Part shown: positions 50,099 to 59,498 of the stretch, piece after piece
How positions within the stretch are numbered: position 1 is the stretch's first letter
Layout: each line of letters starts with the position of its first letter
Source: Clostridiales bacterium S5-A14a
Lineage (GTDB): Bacteria; Bacillota; Clostridia; Peptostreptococcales; Anaerovoracaceae
NCBI GenBank assembly: GCA_000758905.1
Contig: JRNA01000014.1
Coordinates: forward strand, 62,001 to 126,000
Direction: 5' to 3'
DNA length: 64,000 bases
The notes under the pieces: generated by a model
Told to the model about the DNA's origin: nothing
Databases searched by the model: none
What the model saw: the letters and a program-made list of their open reading frames with translations, nothing else
Program-made: the position numbers and the translations under genes

Positions 50099-52713
50099 AG
50101 TGAGAACTGATTGCTTTCTATTTGCTCAATTGCTTTAAGTTCTCTTGCAGCTTTAATTGCATCATTAGCACCAGATACAAGTTTGCTACTTGAGCGGTTA
50201 TAACCAAACATCTCAACCATTGCTTTTGTAATTTCAGCCTTGGTCATTGGGCCATTTTCTTGAATTAGATAGCATACTGCATTTTTCAGTTCATACTTGC
50301 ATATATCCTCAGGGTTTCTCTGTTCTCGAAGTCTATATGTCACATATTCAGTAGGGTCTGTTCCTTGATTCCATAAGAAACGGACTCCGGATTGTCTTGT
50401 GATTTTCACATCAGCTGCGGCTACAAGTTTGTCCAAGTGTTCCGTTATCTGTTTACTTGCACGCCCAAGACTGGTTGTATTTATAAGTGTTTTAATGAGT
50501 GCTGGCTGACTAATGGGTCCTTCAACAGCAACGATTTTTGCGATAGCATCTTTGAGCACTTTCTTACTTTGCTTGTCATAGAAGTTATCAATAGAAATAT
50601 ATGACAAGTCTTCATCGAAAGTTTTATAGTCATCTTTTACATAAACGACTTCATTTTCAGAACTTGTATTATCGACTGTATGTTCTGGCTCTTTCGTAAT
50701 AGGCATGTTTACTTCTTTTGGTCTTACTGAGTTCTCTACTTCTTTTGGCTTCGCTGATTTTTCTACTTCTATTGGCTTTGCTGATCTTTCAACTTTTTCA
50801 ATTGCTTTGTTTTGTTGATCTTGTTCTTTTGTTTTAGCTTTAGTTTTAACTTCATTAGGCATAGTCTTAGGGACAAAAGATTGATTAGCGTGCTGGACTC
50901 TGATTGGAAGAGGCCTTATTCCCATGGATCTTGCAATCTGCACGTCGATGCATTCATGATCCGGAATATTATTATCTGCTATAGCCTTAAGGGTATTATT
51001 GGCAATCTTCTTTGCTTCTTGATAGCTTATATCTTTGCCCACATTCATAGCAGTGCATTCTACAGCAACAAGCTGACCATCTTCAACGTATCTTTGAATC
51101 AATTTTGCATCTGATAATACTGGCTCCTGCAATCTTCCTTTTGAGTTAAGCCATACACCTGCAAAAATGTGTCCTGGTGCTGTAATAAGAACAGGGTGTA
51201 ACCCGAATGATTCCAAGCAAGATGCAAAGAGAATTGTCATATCCATACAAGTGGCGAATTTTTCCTCAAATACAGTTTCACATAGTCTTATTCTCTGTGG
51301 TCCAAAGAAACTTGCTGGAGGATTTGAATATATGATATTGGATTCTTTAACTGCATTATAAACAGCTCCAATCATTTGTTCTACTCGCTTACCATCGCTC
51401 TGATAACCTTCTAAAGATGGATTCATTCCATTTACTAGCATCCATTTTGAGGCATTTTTCAAAACAGAAATAATATTTGGGTGGTTAGGTGTCATATATG
51501 CTGGAAGTAATATCAATGCCGCATTCCACTGATTATATGGACAAATAGTAATTCTTCCTGTTGATTCAGCTGCTACCTTTCCGTTAACAAGGAGTTTATA
51601 TGTTGCTGTACAAGTCTCGATCTCTGTAAGCATTTCAAGTTTATCAACATCGATTGTTGGATCATCAACTTCAAACGAAATATTTTCTCCTGCAGGAACA
51701 TCTCCTAAAAACACGCTGATAGGAGATAAAATATTTGAAGTAAACTTTGCCTCGAATTGAATGTTTTTTAGTGCTTTGTTAGATTCATTGGAAACAAATA
51801 CATCCCCTATAAGTTGCTCTTGACCATTGGAATACATAGAATAAAGCAATTCAGGATGTCTCATCAAATCCATTTCAAATTGGCCATCTTTAGTAGCATA
51901 TAAGAATACATTTACAGGCCCTGAAGCATTCTTTTCTTCTTCATACATTACTGCATTCATAAGTTTTTTCATGTCATCTGCAGGAGCAGGTTTAACCTTC
52001 ATAAGACACTCTTCAGTGTGAATTTCTTGTTCCTCTATGAACAATGTGAACCTAGCTTTTCCATTTCTAGTTCTCTTAATTTTTGAGTATTCTTCTAGAT
52101 TTATCGGTGGATCATCAATTTCAAATCTTCCTTGTAGACCAGCTGCAAAAGTTCCTGCTTCATAATATATCAAACCTGTATCAATTATTGGTGGATCAAA
52201 TTCACAAGCAATTCGAACCTCTGGTAGATCTGCTTTACTATTGTTATTAATAAAACCATCTCCAATAATCATTTCTCTGCCATTAACAAGATCGTCAAAA
52301 TTGATGACAGGCTGTCCCTCACAGCAAAAATCTACTCTTTTTTTCTTGTCTACAGCTAACATAATGTCTATAGGTTTTTGTTCTTGAGGCGTTTTTCCTG
52401 CTTTTTTTGCTGCTGAGGCCGCTTTTATATTTTCAGCTATATTTTGTGGGTTTCTCAAGCGCTGAGAATTGGATTTAGCAGAGGCATGAGGCTTTTTTAA
52501 ACCTGATTTCTCTGCTTCTGTTTTTAATATCTCTATCTCAATCATATCTTTAAGTTGTTTTGTTGTTCTTTTCTTTGCTGAATACAATGATTGAATTCCC
52601 ATATCTAATCCAGCACTAGACCAACAAGGAGTACATACCACGCCATCTGATATAACAATCTTACCGTCTAAGAAACCTAGTTTTTTTCCGCATATTGAAC
52701 AATTCTTAGCCAT
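50080..52713 (-). CDS. Zinc-ribbon (DUF4428-like) / transglutaminase-like / DUF3320 protein
   Basis: An 877-residue multidomain protein. Residues 1-~40 form a zinc ribbon (C5, C8, C27, C30). About 45-120 is a charged helical linker. Two Ig-like beta domains (~125-240 and ~265-395) precede a block ending in a papain/transglutaminase-like fold: 'QWNAALILLPAYMTPNHPN', 'SLEGYQ', 'NPPASFFGPQRIRL', Cys C489 in 'FATCMDMTILFASCLES', H515 in 'APGHIFAGVWL', and E552 as possible third residue. That block is the N-terminal half of DUF4011 defence-type helicases. A linker with repeated K-P-x-E-V follows, then two winged-helix-like DUF3320 units (~720-790, 805-870). The helicase and Vsr nuclease normally between them are absent. 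Start ATG 52713 follows 'GAGAGGTG'. Function is unknown; defence is inferred from architecture and neighbours. Confidence 0.82.
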   Translation of the reverse strand: MAKNCSICGKKLGFLDGKIVISDGVVCTPCWSSAGLDMGIQSLYSAKKRTTKQLKDMIEIEILKTEAEKSGLKKPHASAKSNSQRLRNPQNIAENIKAASAAKKAGKTPQEQKPIDIMLAVDKKKRVDFCCEGQPVINFDDLVNGREMIIGDGFINNNSKADLPEVRIACEFDPPIIDTGLIYYEAGTFAAGLQGRFEIDDPPINLEEYSKIKRTRNGKARFTLFIEEQEIHTEECLMKVKPAPADDMKKLMNAVMYEEEKNASGPVNVFLYATKDGQFEMDLMRHPELLYSMYSNGQEQLIGDVFVSNESNKALKNIQFEAKFTSNILSPISVFLGDVPAGENISFEVDDPTIDVDKLEMLTEIETCTATYKLLVNGKVAAESTGRITICPYNQWNAALILLPAYMTPNHPNIISVLKNASKWMLVNGMNPSLEGYQSDGKRVEQMIGAVYNAVKESNIIYSNPPASFFGPQRIRLCETVFEEKFATCMDMTILFASCLESFGLHPVLITAPGHIFAGVWLNSKGRLQEPVLSDAKLIQRYVEDGQLVAVECTAMNVGKDISYQEAKKIANNTLKAIADNNIPDHECIDVQIARSMGIRPLPIRVQHANQSFVPKTMPNEVKTKAKTKEQDQQNKAIEKVERSAKPIEVEKSAKPKEVENSVRPKEVNMPITKEPEHTVDNTSSENEVVYVKDDYKTFDEDLSYISIDNFYDKQSKKVLKDAIAKIVAVEGPISQPALIKTLINTTSLGRASKQITEHLDKLVAAADVKITRQSGVRFLWNQGTDPTEYVTYRLREQRNPEDICKYELKNAVCYLIQENGPMTKAEITKAMVEMFGYNRSSSKLVSGANDAIKAARELKAIEQIESNQFSLKKARV

Positions 52714-53001
52714 GAATGCTGCCACCTCTCATCTTAAAGTCCTTATTGTTACTTTAAAAAATGCATTTACTATATACTTTTTTGTTCTGCCAGCTATTAA
52801 CAGAAGTCTTTACGACAAAGTGCGTACAAAGTATTATAGGCATATCTATTGCCTCTATTATAGTTCATAATATAATGACAGTAAATAATAGAATGTCTAA
52901 ATATTGCTGATAAGTCAGGTAATAAAAAAAGAACAGGTATAAGGAGTGTTCAGTAAAGGATTAAAAAGAAAACCGATTGAAAGCCATTAAGCGGGAAGAT
53001 A

Positions 53002-53050
53002 AGAAAGCCTACCTAGTCCACATTGCATGAAGTAGGCTTTCCTTATTTTT
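53002..53050. terminator. Hairpin in the intergenic gap of the island
   Basis: GAAAGCCTAC (53003-53012) pairs with GTAGGCTTTC (53032-53041) with weak T or A runs on both sides. It separates the two island transcripts. The rest of the 52714-53242 gap holds promoter-like AT-rich DNA and short ORF remnants. Confidence 0.55.
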
Positions 53051-53095
53051 GGTGATTACAGTGGTACTTGTTAAAACACATTATTTTTATACATT

Positions 53096-53215
53096 ATGCC
53101 TAAAAGTTATTCGAATAAAACACTGAGCAATATATACACACAAGCTATGCTTGAGGAAGCGTATGGTTTGGGAAGCAAAGCAAGTCACCAGGAAGGGATA
53201 ATCATTAAAACATAG
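53096..53215 (+). pseudogene. 39-codon ORF, possible coding remnant
   Basis: An ORF on the plus strand within the island gap, with a protein-like segment 'MLEEAYGLGSKASHQEG'. It has no Shine-Dalgarno site and opposes the flanking genes. I cannot assign a family; it may be a leftover of an earlier insertion or chance. Confidence 0.2.
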
Positions 53216-53242
53216 AAAACTAAAAATATCTACTTGAAACGG

Positions 53243-55102
53243 TTACTGTTGCAAAATGCAAAATAGCTTTTGCCACATCTCCTTATATTTTTTATCAAAA
53301 CTTGGCGTTTTTTTGCTGAGCAATCTCCGTTTTGCTGACTTTGCTAGTTCAACCTTCCAGCCTTTAGGTAGAGCGATATTGTTATTATTGGCAAAGTTTT
53401 TTATCTGAGGAACTATTGGTTTTTGATTATCATATGAATCTTCAAATGCTTCCTCTACTGTATTAAATAGGTTCCATATACCTTTTTCTAACAGCTTATA
53501 TGGAATCAAATCTTCAACTTCACAGTTCTCATAATCTAATAAGTCTTTAATTTCGATAATAGATTCTTGGGAGTCTGCATAAAGCTTTGACGCTAACTTT
53601 TTCTTAGAATCCTGTCCACTTTTATCTGAATCTAAAATAACATATGGTAATTTTCCTTGTTTGCCTGTCAGCAAGCTAGCAACCCCAGGAACTCCCCGAA
53701 CACCGCCTGAAGGCACGAAAACAATATCTTGCTTATGCGACAATAACTTTTCAGAAATAAGGTAGTTTTTAATTGCACTCAAATAATATTGGTCGGATGG
53801 CCCTTCAACTATAACTGTTTGGCAACCTTGAAAAAGGATATCAGATACACTTAATCCAAGTGCTGCATGAACAGCGTAGATTGACTGATCGCCTAATTTC
53901 CCTATACATTCTCGCAAATTACTTGATGCAACTGTAAATCCTTTCTCGTTAGCATACACAACTCTGCAGCGGTCAATATTATTCGTATCAACGATAAAGG
54001 GGGAATGTGTAGTGTTAATAATCTGGTTCTTTTTTGACAAACTATTAAAGAATCGGCATAAATCCTTCTGCGCAAGAGGATGTAGCGTTAATCCAGCTTC
54101 ATCTAACAGAAGTACTGCATCCTTGTGTTGTTCTTGGCTTTCAACAAGGAAAATTAAATAGAAGCTAAGAAACCACTGTAAACCAGTGCTACGAAGCTCC
54201 AAAGCGACTTCATTTTGTCTCAATTGATCAGACACCCATATTCTAAAATAATCACCATCAGCTTCAAAGCGGAAATTATACTCTCCTTGTTTCCACCATT
54301 CCTTAAATTCTTTTGTTAATTTACCCGAGGCAGATTGAAGCAAAATACTTCGTTCTTCTTTGTCTTTTTCAGCTTTTTTGATTTCTTCTGGATTTGGATT
54401 TGAGTCATAGCTGGAGCGTTCATGAGCAAGTTCTTTTGGATCTTTTCCTAATTCTAAAATTTCTTCAGGTTTAAGATTCACAAAATCAAACAATACCCTA
54501 AGAGTTCTTACCTGATCTTCATTAACTTCAATACCTTCAACAGTTTGTCCGTTAAGCCATCGAACAACGTGAGGCAGATATATTTTAGAAGATAGATTTC
54601 CATAATTTGAGTAGTATACAAATTTAGGCAAACCCTTCAATATCTCTTCCTGCAAATTATCTAAAAGGTTTTTTGCCTTTGAATCGCTATCAGATTCCAT
54701 TTCATCCTCAATGCTATCATTAAATTCAGGCATCCCACCTGGGAAATCAATAGTGTAATGTCCATCGTAAAAGCGATTAACAAAGACTGAATTGTTGCGA
54801 ATATTTTTGCAATGGAAATACTGCGATAATTTCTTGTTAGTTTCATCATCAAGAACAAATTCTGCAGAAATAAAAGCGATTTCTGAGGTTTTTTCTCTCA
54901 ATGTACTAAGTTTTGACACAGGCATATCGTGCAAGATATCTATATCGCCTTGCCTTGCTGGATTCAATTTCCATAAAGCTAACAAAAGATTAGATTTCCC
55001 CGATTCATTAACACCTACAAGTGTTGTAACATCATCACAATCTATCCAGCCACTATCCTCAACAGAACGGAAATTTGTTACTCGATATTTTTTCAGTTTC
55101 AT
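53243..55102 (-). CDS. OLD-family ATP-dependent endonuclease (AAA + TOPRIM)
   Basis: A 619-residue protein. The ABC-type ATPase part has Walker A 'GVNESGKS' (30-37), a charged coiled insertion (~220-260), 'VLLLDEAGLTLHPLAQKDL' as Walker B with D-loop, and 'NTTHSPFIVD' with the H-switch. The C-terminal TOPRIM nuclease has E433 ('VEGPSDQYYL') and D491/D493 ('ILDSDKSGQ'). Its layout resembles OLD and the Gabija nuclease GajA. There is no UvrD-like GajB. It starts 12 nt after the restriction subunit's stop, so it belongs to the type III operon and probably gives it a second nuclease. Confidence 0.93.
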   Translation of the reverse strand: MKLKKYRVTNFRSVEDSGWIDCDDVTTLVGVNESGKSNLLLALWKLNPARQGDIDILHDMPVSKLSTLREKTSEIAFISAEFVLDDETNKKLSQYFHCKNIRNNSVFVNRFYDGHYTIDFPGGMPEFNDSIEDEMESDSDSKAKNLLDNLQEEILKGLPKFVYYSNYGNLSSKIYLPHVVRWLNGQTVEGIEVNEDQVRTLRVLFDFVNLKPEEILELGKDPKELAHERSSYDSNPNPEEIKKAEKDKEERSILLQSASGKLTKEFKEWWKQGEYNFRFEADGDYFRIWVSDQLRQNEVALELRSTGLQWFLSFYLIFLVESQEQHKDAVLLLDEAGLTLHPLAQKDLCRFFNSLSKKNQIINTTHSPFIVDTNNIDRCRVVYANEKGFTVASSNLRECIGKLGDQSIYAVHAALGLSVSDILFQGCQTVIVEGPSDQYYLSAIKNYLISEKLLSHKQDIVFVPSGGVRGVPGVASLLTGKQGKLPYVILDSDKSGQDSKKKLASKLYADSQESIIEIKDLLDYENCEVEDLIPYKLLEKGIWNLFNTVEEAFEDSYDNQKPIVPQIKNFANNNNIALPKGWKVELAKSAKRRLLSKKTPSFDKKYKEMWQKLFCILQQ

Positions 55103-55113
55103 AATTAACCTCC

Positions 55114-57327
55114 TTAAAACTTCTCAGATAACGGCACCCAGTTATCGTCTGCCATATCTTCTGCAAATACTGTGTTATTGATATAAAGCTCACCATCTTT
55201 ATCTCGCACAAAACCCCAATTAAGATTTTTAGCTTGAGCATACCGCTTAAAAGCGTTAAACTTATTCTCAATCTGCCTGTCAATGTTCTTATCTTGTCCT
55301 CTAGCTTCGCCACCTTTGGTTTCAATTACCCAGATAGAACCGTCTTTCTTCTTGACAATATAGTCTGCATAGAAGAGCCATTGATGCTGCAAACCATCGA
55401 TATAAACGATAGAGAAATATTGCTGACCAGTATCACCGTTTTTATAAACCCAATCAATATCTGAACATGATTCACAATACTTCTCAAACAGCATCTCAGA
55501 CGTTGAACGTATGATACTTGTTGAATATCCTGAAGTGTATTCACGGTAAGCATTGGTGAGGTATTCTACTTCATTTTTGACACCCGGATCGTACTTAAAG
55601 AAATCTTGCTCAGGAATCTTGAAAGTAGACGTTTTAGGCGCAAGCTTCAGTTCTTGCTGTACAGACATTTTAGCTGTAACAGCTCTAAATTCTTCTTTCA
55701 AAAGATGTTCATTGTTAACAACAAAAGCATAAAAGTCGGCTGTGGGAAGGTTAATGAGTTTTTGCTTATTATTACCACCTTTACGGAATAAGCGTTCCAG
55801 AATGACTTTTACTTTGGCAGTTGACATATCAATCATGCTTTTAATCGCATCGACACTATGTAAAAGTTCAATACCGTGCTTATGCGTATCTACACGCTTT
55901 CTAACCATATAGTAGGTGGTAGCTTCGGCTACGGAAGCTGTTTTAATGAACTTACCATATAAAGCAGAACCGAGTATTTCACTACCCAAAACATAGCCGG
56001 CAGCTTCTAGGCGTGTGAGGTTTGCTTTCTTATCGTTTGTGAGGTTGTATTTTTTAACAAGGAAAGCATAAATCTTTTGTAACACTTCACGTTCACCTAA
56101 ACCGTTAAAGTCAAGGTCACGAATTTGCTTTTCTAACTTGAATGTCTTGCACTTATCCTTAAGAAACAGACGTCTTGTTTCGTAGGCCTTATCCATTGAA
56201 GAGAGTAGTCCTTCCTTGTACTTCTCATCAAAAGTATAAACATAGCAAAAATCAAGCAAGTCATCATCATAGTGTTTTGCTTCGGGCATACGACGTATAC
56301 GTCCGATGGTTTGTATTTCAAAGGATTCGCTCATGCCTTCACGAAGTTTTATGAGTATTTTCGCACGAGGACAATCCCAGCCAGTGGATATTGCCTGTTT
56401 CATAAGAAGGAAAACAGGAATACCGTCATTCTCAGTTAGATTATCTGGTAAGTCTTTCTTATCTTCACTCATCCACTTGCTGACCATACCGTTTTCATAC
56501 GTGTATCCCATGGACTGAAGCTTTGCTTCTACTGATCCAATCGATTCAGGCTTACCGTTTGGGAACTGAATCAACACGAGTGGTCGTATTGTTTTACCGA
56601 TTGATTTATACCTGCCAGCTATCTCCTTGCGCTTGCTATCAGCTAGATCAAGCAAGGTATCATAGTCATCATCAATGTTGAGATTTTCCTTGAGTCCCTC
56701 ATTAACATAGAGTGCTTTTGTAATAAGACCTGCATCAATGACGTCTAATTCATCAATTTCAAAAAACTCGTATCGCTTGTTTTCAACAGCCGTGGCACTG
56801 ACACGAATAGTATGTTTGGCAGAAAAAGCATCTATAATTGTTCTGGCTTTTGCGGTGTTATTGGAGTGTTCCTCGTCGATAATAACAATAAACTCTATAC
56901 CTGAGCGATGTGCTTCCGCTATACGGTCGAAGAGATTTTTACGTTCACTATCACGAATAGCAGTGTTACCCTTCTTAGTAACCAGCTCCCAGTTTATGAA
57001 AGTCGTTGAACTTTCAGGAAATCCCCCTAAGAGTGCGTCAAATAAATTCTGTGTCTTTCTACCTGGAGAAAGTTTCTGCATCTTTTTACGACTTTGCTCT
57101 TCAAGGTCTCCTTTTCCTGGGCATAGCCAAATAAAAGCAGTTTTCTTATCAACATTACTTAAATATTTATCAACATAGTCAATAAGAATGATTGTTTTAC
57201 CTGAACCAGTAGGAGCTTGCATAACTACAGTTTCTTTAGCATCCGACTTAGTAGTTAAATCTATTAAATTGATTACGGCTTTTTCTTGAAATTCAAATAG
57301 ATTGATTGTTAGTCCGGGATTTACCAT
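55114..57327 (-). CDS. res: Type III restriction enzyme, Res subunit
   Basis: A 737-residue superfamily 2 helicase plus nuclease. Walker A is 'APTGSGKT' (38-45), motif II is DEEH (151-154), motif VI lies in 'QTIGRIRRMPEA', and the C-terminal PD-(D/E)xK nuclease is formed by D655 and 'ETK' (669-671) in 'YADYIVKK...VIETKGG'. It is shorter than EcoP1I/EcoP15I Res (~970), but every catalytic motif is present, so it looks intact. It needs the Mod subunit for site recognition. It overlaps mod by seven bases, which signals coupled translation. Confidence 0.94.
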   Translation of the reverse strand: MVNPGLTINLFEFQEKAVINLIDLTTKSDAKETVVMQAPTGSGKTIILIDYVDKYLSNVDKKTAFIWLCPGKGDLEEQSRKKMQKLSPGRKTQNLFDALLGGFPESSTTFINWELVTKKGNTAIRDSERKNLFDRIAEAHRSGIEFIVIIDEEHSNNTAKARTIIDAFSAKHTIRVSATAVENKRYEFFEIDELDVIDAGLITKALYVNEGLKENLNIDDDYDTLLDLADSKRKEIAGRYKSIGKTIRPLVLIQFPNGKPESIGSVEAKLQSMGYTYENGMVSKWMSEDKKDLPDNLTENDGIPVFLLMKQAISTGWDCPRAKILIKLREGMSESFEIQTIGRIRRMPEAKHYDDDLLDFCYVYTFDEKYKEGLLSSMDKAYETRRLFLKDKCKTFKLEKQIRDLDFNGLGEREVLQKIYAFLVKKYNLTNDKKANLTRLEAAGYVLGSEILGSALYGKFIKTASVAEATTYYMVRKRVDTHKHGIELLHSVDAIKSMIDMSTAKVKVILERLFRKGGNNKQKLINLPTADFYAFVVNNEHLLKEEFRAVTAKMSVQQELKLAPKTSTFKIPEQDFFKYDPGVKNEVEYLTNAYREYTSGYSTSIIRSTSEMLFEKYCESCSDIDWVYKNGDTGQQYFSIVYIDGLQHQWLFYADYIVKKKDGSIWVIETKGGEARGQDKNIDRQIENKFNAFKRYAQAKNLNWGFVRDKDGELYINNTVFAEDMADDNWVPLSEKF

Positions 57328-59117
57328 GTTTCACCAACCTCCTTCAGCTCATATTCGAAGTAATAATCGGGAATAATATGAATATCCGTGTTACTAAAGA
57401 GTATATTCTGTTCGGACGTAAATAGGACATTATGAGAAACGTAAATTGCCTTTATATCTTCATAGTCCGACCAATTATTAGCAAGTTTGTCTGCTTCTTC
57501 ATCACTTAGAACAATGAGATAGTGCTTATTATCGAGCGTGATGCCATTTTCCAGTTCCACCATTTCTTTGATGTGAGAAAGGAGTTCTTCACTCACATCG
57601 TCTGCATCTTTGGCAATAAAATCAGTCTTGAAATATTTGAGGTTTCCAGGGATGCCTTCTACACCGGCATAACCGAGAATCACACGCTTAATGCGTTCAT
57701 AGGTAACTTCTTCACAGATATTATTTTCATTATTTGTGCAGAGGATAAACTTACGATTACCACCGTCTTCTTTGTTTAGTTCAAGAACCGCTTGAGCAGT
57801 GGTGCCTGAGCCAGCGAAGAAGTCGAGGATGGTAGGATTTTTGCCTAAATAGATAGATAGCAGGTATTTTATCATGCTCAAGTTCTTAGGATTGCTAAAA
57901 GTAGCATTCCTTCCCATCACAGCTGAAAGAGTATTCGTGCCATCGTTTGTAGAGTATTCGATAATACTTCTTGAATTTCTTTCTTCAATAGAGGAATAGA
58001 ACAAGCTGCCAGAAATATTCTCAACAGATTCTTCAGGAATGAAAGTACGTTTTTTTACTGAATAACGACCTGCTTTTCCTGTTATTACAATATTGTCAGA
58101 TTCTGCATTAAATTTTTCTAAAGACCACGTCCAGCATCCCAATTTACCACGCACTTTTGGAGGTATAATGGCAACATAACCATCATTAAGTAAGTTAGAG
58201 CTGTGTTTGTATATTATGTTTTCATCATTAGATTCTTTAACAAGAGAAATGTCGTAGTCAGATACTGCTTTTTTAACCCCAGTAGATGGATTAAAATACA
58301 CAGTGTATCCAAGGTTTGGACGAGCACTTAATACGCCACCCTCACCACGTGTAGTGATAGAATCATTGACATAGTAGTATCTGCCATTTTCCTCGTATAC
58401 TGGTCGCAACTTTTTTTCCTTGCGTACTAATGTTGGCAACACTTTGGTTCCGTTTATAAATCTTGACTTCTTCCTATATGTGACTATGTACTCATGATTC
58501 TTTTGTATATCTAATGTATCATTTTTTGCATTAAGTTTATTCTGAATAATGATACCTAAAAAGTTATCCATACCAAAAATTTCATCACATAACAACTTAA
58601 GCTGTGCAATTTCATTATCATCAATTGAAATGAAGATAACACCTTCATCAGATAGTAATCTTTTCGCAATCTCAAGTCGTTCACTCATAAAAGATAGCCA
58701 TTTAGAATGAGCATAGCCGTCCATTTTATCGACAAACGCATCATCATAAATAAAATCTTTGTTGCCCGTGTTGTATGGTGGATCAATATAGATGACATCG
58801 ATCTTGCCAGCATGTGTTTTTTCCAGTAATTTTAGGCTATGCAGATTATCGCCTTCAAGCAGGAAGTTATAGTTATTCTGATTCGTTGCATTAATTTCAA
58901 GATCTCCAACTTCAGTGAATACGGGTATATTATTTTGCATCATACGTTCAACTTCTTCTTCGTGTTTTTCCCAGACAAGACCGTATTTTTTTGAATTGAG
59001 CTCGTTCTCGATCTCGCCTAGGGCAACGAGCATTTCATCATCGTCTTTATGTTCTCCTTTAATTTTATTTAAGAGTGCAAGCATGCGCTCGCGCTTCTGT
59101 TGCGATAAATTTGCCAT
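57321..59117 (-). CDS. mod: Type III DNA methyltransferase, Mod subunit
   Basis: A 598-residue adenine-N6 methyltransferase of the beta class. Catalytic motif 'DPPYNTG' (112-118) precedes the SAM-binding 'ILDFFAGSGTTAQ' (~430-437). The region between them carries the target-recognition domain, which sets the recognised DNA sequence and cannot be predicted here. The gene starts in the stop of the regulator (TAATG). No simple-sequence repeats of the phase-variable kind seen in other mod genes were noticed. Confidence 0.95.
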   Translation of the reverse strand: MANLSQQKRERMLALLNKIKGEHKDDDEMLVALGEIENELNSKKYGLVWEKHEEEVERMMQNNIPVFTEVGDLEINATNQNNYNFLLEGDNLHSLKLLEKTHAGKIDVIYIDPPYNTGNKDFIYDDAFVDKMDGYAHSKWLSFMSERLEIAKRLLSDEGVIFISIDDNEIAQLKLLCDEIFGMDNFLGIIIQNKLNAKNDTLDIQKNHEYIVTYRKKSRFINGTKVLPTLVRKEKKLRPVYEENGRYYYVNDSITTRGEGGVLSARPNLGYTVYFNPSTGVKKAVSDYDISLVKESNDENIIYKHSSNLLNDGYVAIIPPKVRGKLGCWTWSLEKFNAESDNIVITGKAGRYSVKKRTFIPEESVENISGSLFYSSIEERNSRSIIEYSTNDGTNTLSAVMGRNATFSNPKNLSMIKYLLSIYLGKNPTILDFFAGSGTTAQAVLELNKEDGGNRKFILCTNNENNICEEVTYERIKRVILGYAGVEGIPGNLKYFKTDFIAKDADDVSEELLSHIKEMVELENGITLDNKHYLIVLSDEEADKLANNWSDYEDIKAIYVSHNVLFTSEQNILFSNTDIHIIPDYYFEYELKEVGETW

Positions 59118-59329
59118 TACTTTTCATCCTCCGCTATAAATTCCAAAATATCATTGGGCGTGCAGTGCAAAGCCGTACATATGCTTTCCACTTTCTCTAA
59201 CGATATATATTGCCCCGCCCGTAGTTTCGTAATAATATTGGCGGAAATATTGCTCATTCTCATTAAGTCCTGATTAGAAATATCTTCTTCAATCATATGA
59301 TGTAAGAGTTTTTTATAACTAACAGCCAT
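59117..59329 (-). CDS. Small XRE-family (Cro/CI) regulator
   Basis: A 70-residue protein that is a single helix-turn-helix domain: 'NQDLMRMSNISANIITKLRA' and 'TALHCTPNDILEFI'. This is the size and place of controller proteins of restriction-modification systems, though the sequence is of the general YozG-like type. It overlaps mod and is the first gene of the operon; the ribosome site 'AAGGAGGGA' is strong. TCAC-N6-GTGA at 59361-59374, between its -10 and -35, is a candidate operator. Confidence 0.92.
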   Translation of the reverse strand: MAVSYKKLLHHMIEEDISNQDLMRMSNISANIITKLRAGQYISLEKVESICTALHCTPNDILEFIAEDEK

Positions 59330-59354
59330 AGTTCCCTCCTTATTTTCTTAATTG

Positions 59355-59383
59355 ATTTTATCACGATTCTGTGAGTATATCAA
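59355..59383 (-). promoter_or_regulatory. Promoter of the type III RM / OLD operon
   Basis: On the minus strand: TTGATA (59383-59378), 17-bp spacer, TAAAAT (59360-59355), 26 bp before the regulator start. The spacer contains TCACGATTCTGTGA, a 4-bp inverted repeat that a Cro-like protein could use. Confidence 0.65.
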
Positions 59384-59469
59384 CGATATAAAGAACTAGC
59401 TGTGCCAGAATATAGCAGGTTAAAAATGACGCCGTAAATTCTATAAAAGTTAGTGGCAATGCAGGAAAA

Positions 59470-59498
59470 ATAAAAGAGCAGGCCTAAGCCTGCTCTTT
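59470..59498 (-). terminator. Terminator of the acyl-CoA synthetase gene
   Basis: AAAGAGCAGGC (59473-59483) pairs with GCCTGCTCTTT (59488-59498); the stop codon lies in the loop and T residues follow on the minus strand. It marks the left-hand end of the native locus next to the island. Confidence 0.85.

Noticed and set aside
53243-55102. Complete Gabija system
   Set aside because: The OLD-type protein resembles GajA, but no UvrD/GajB helicase gene adjoins it; its neighbour is a type III Res helicase.
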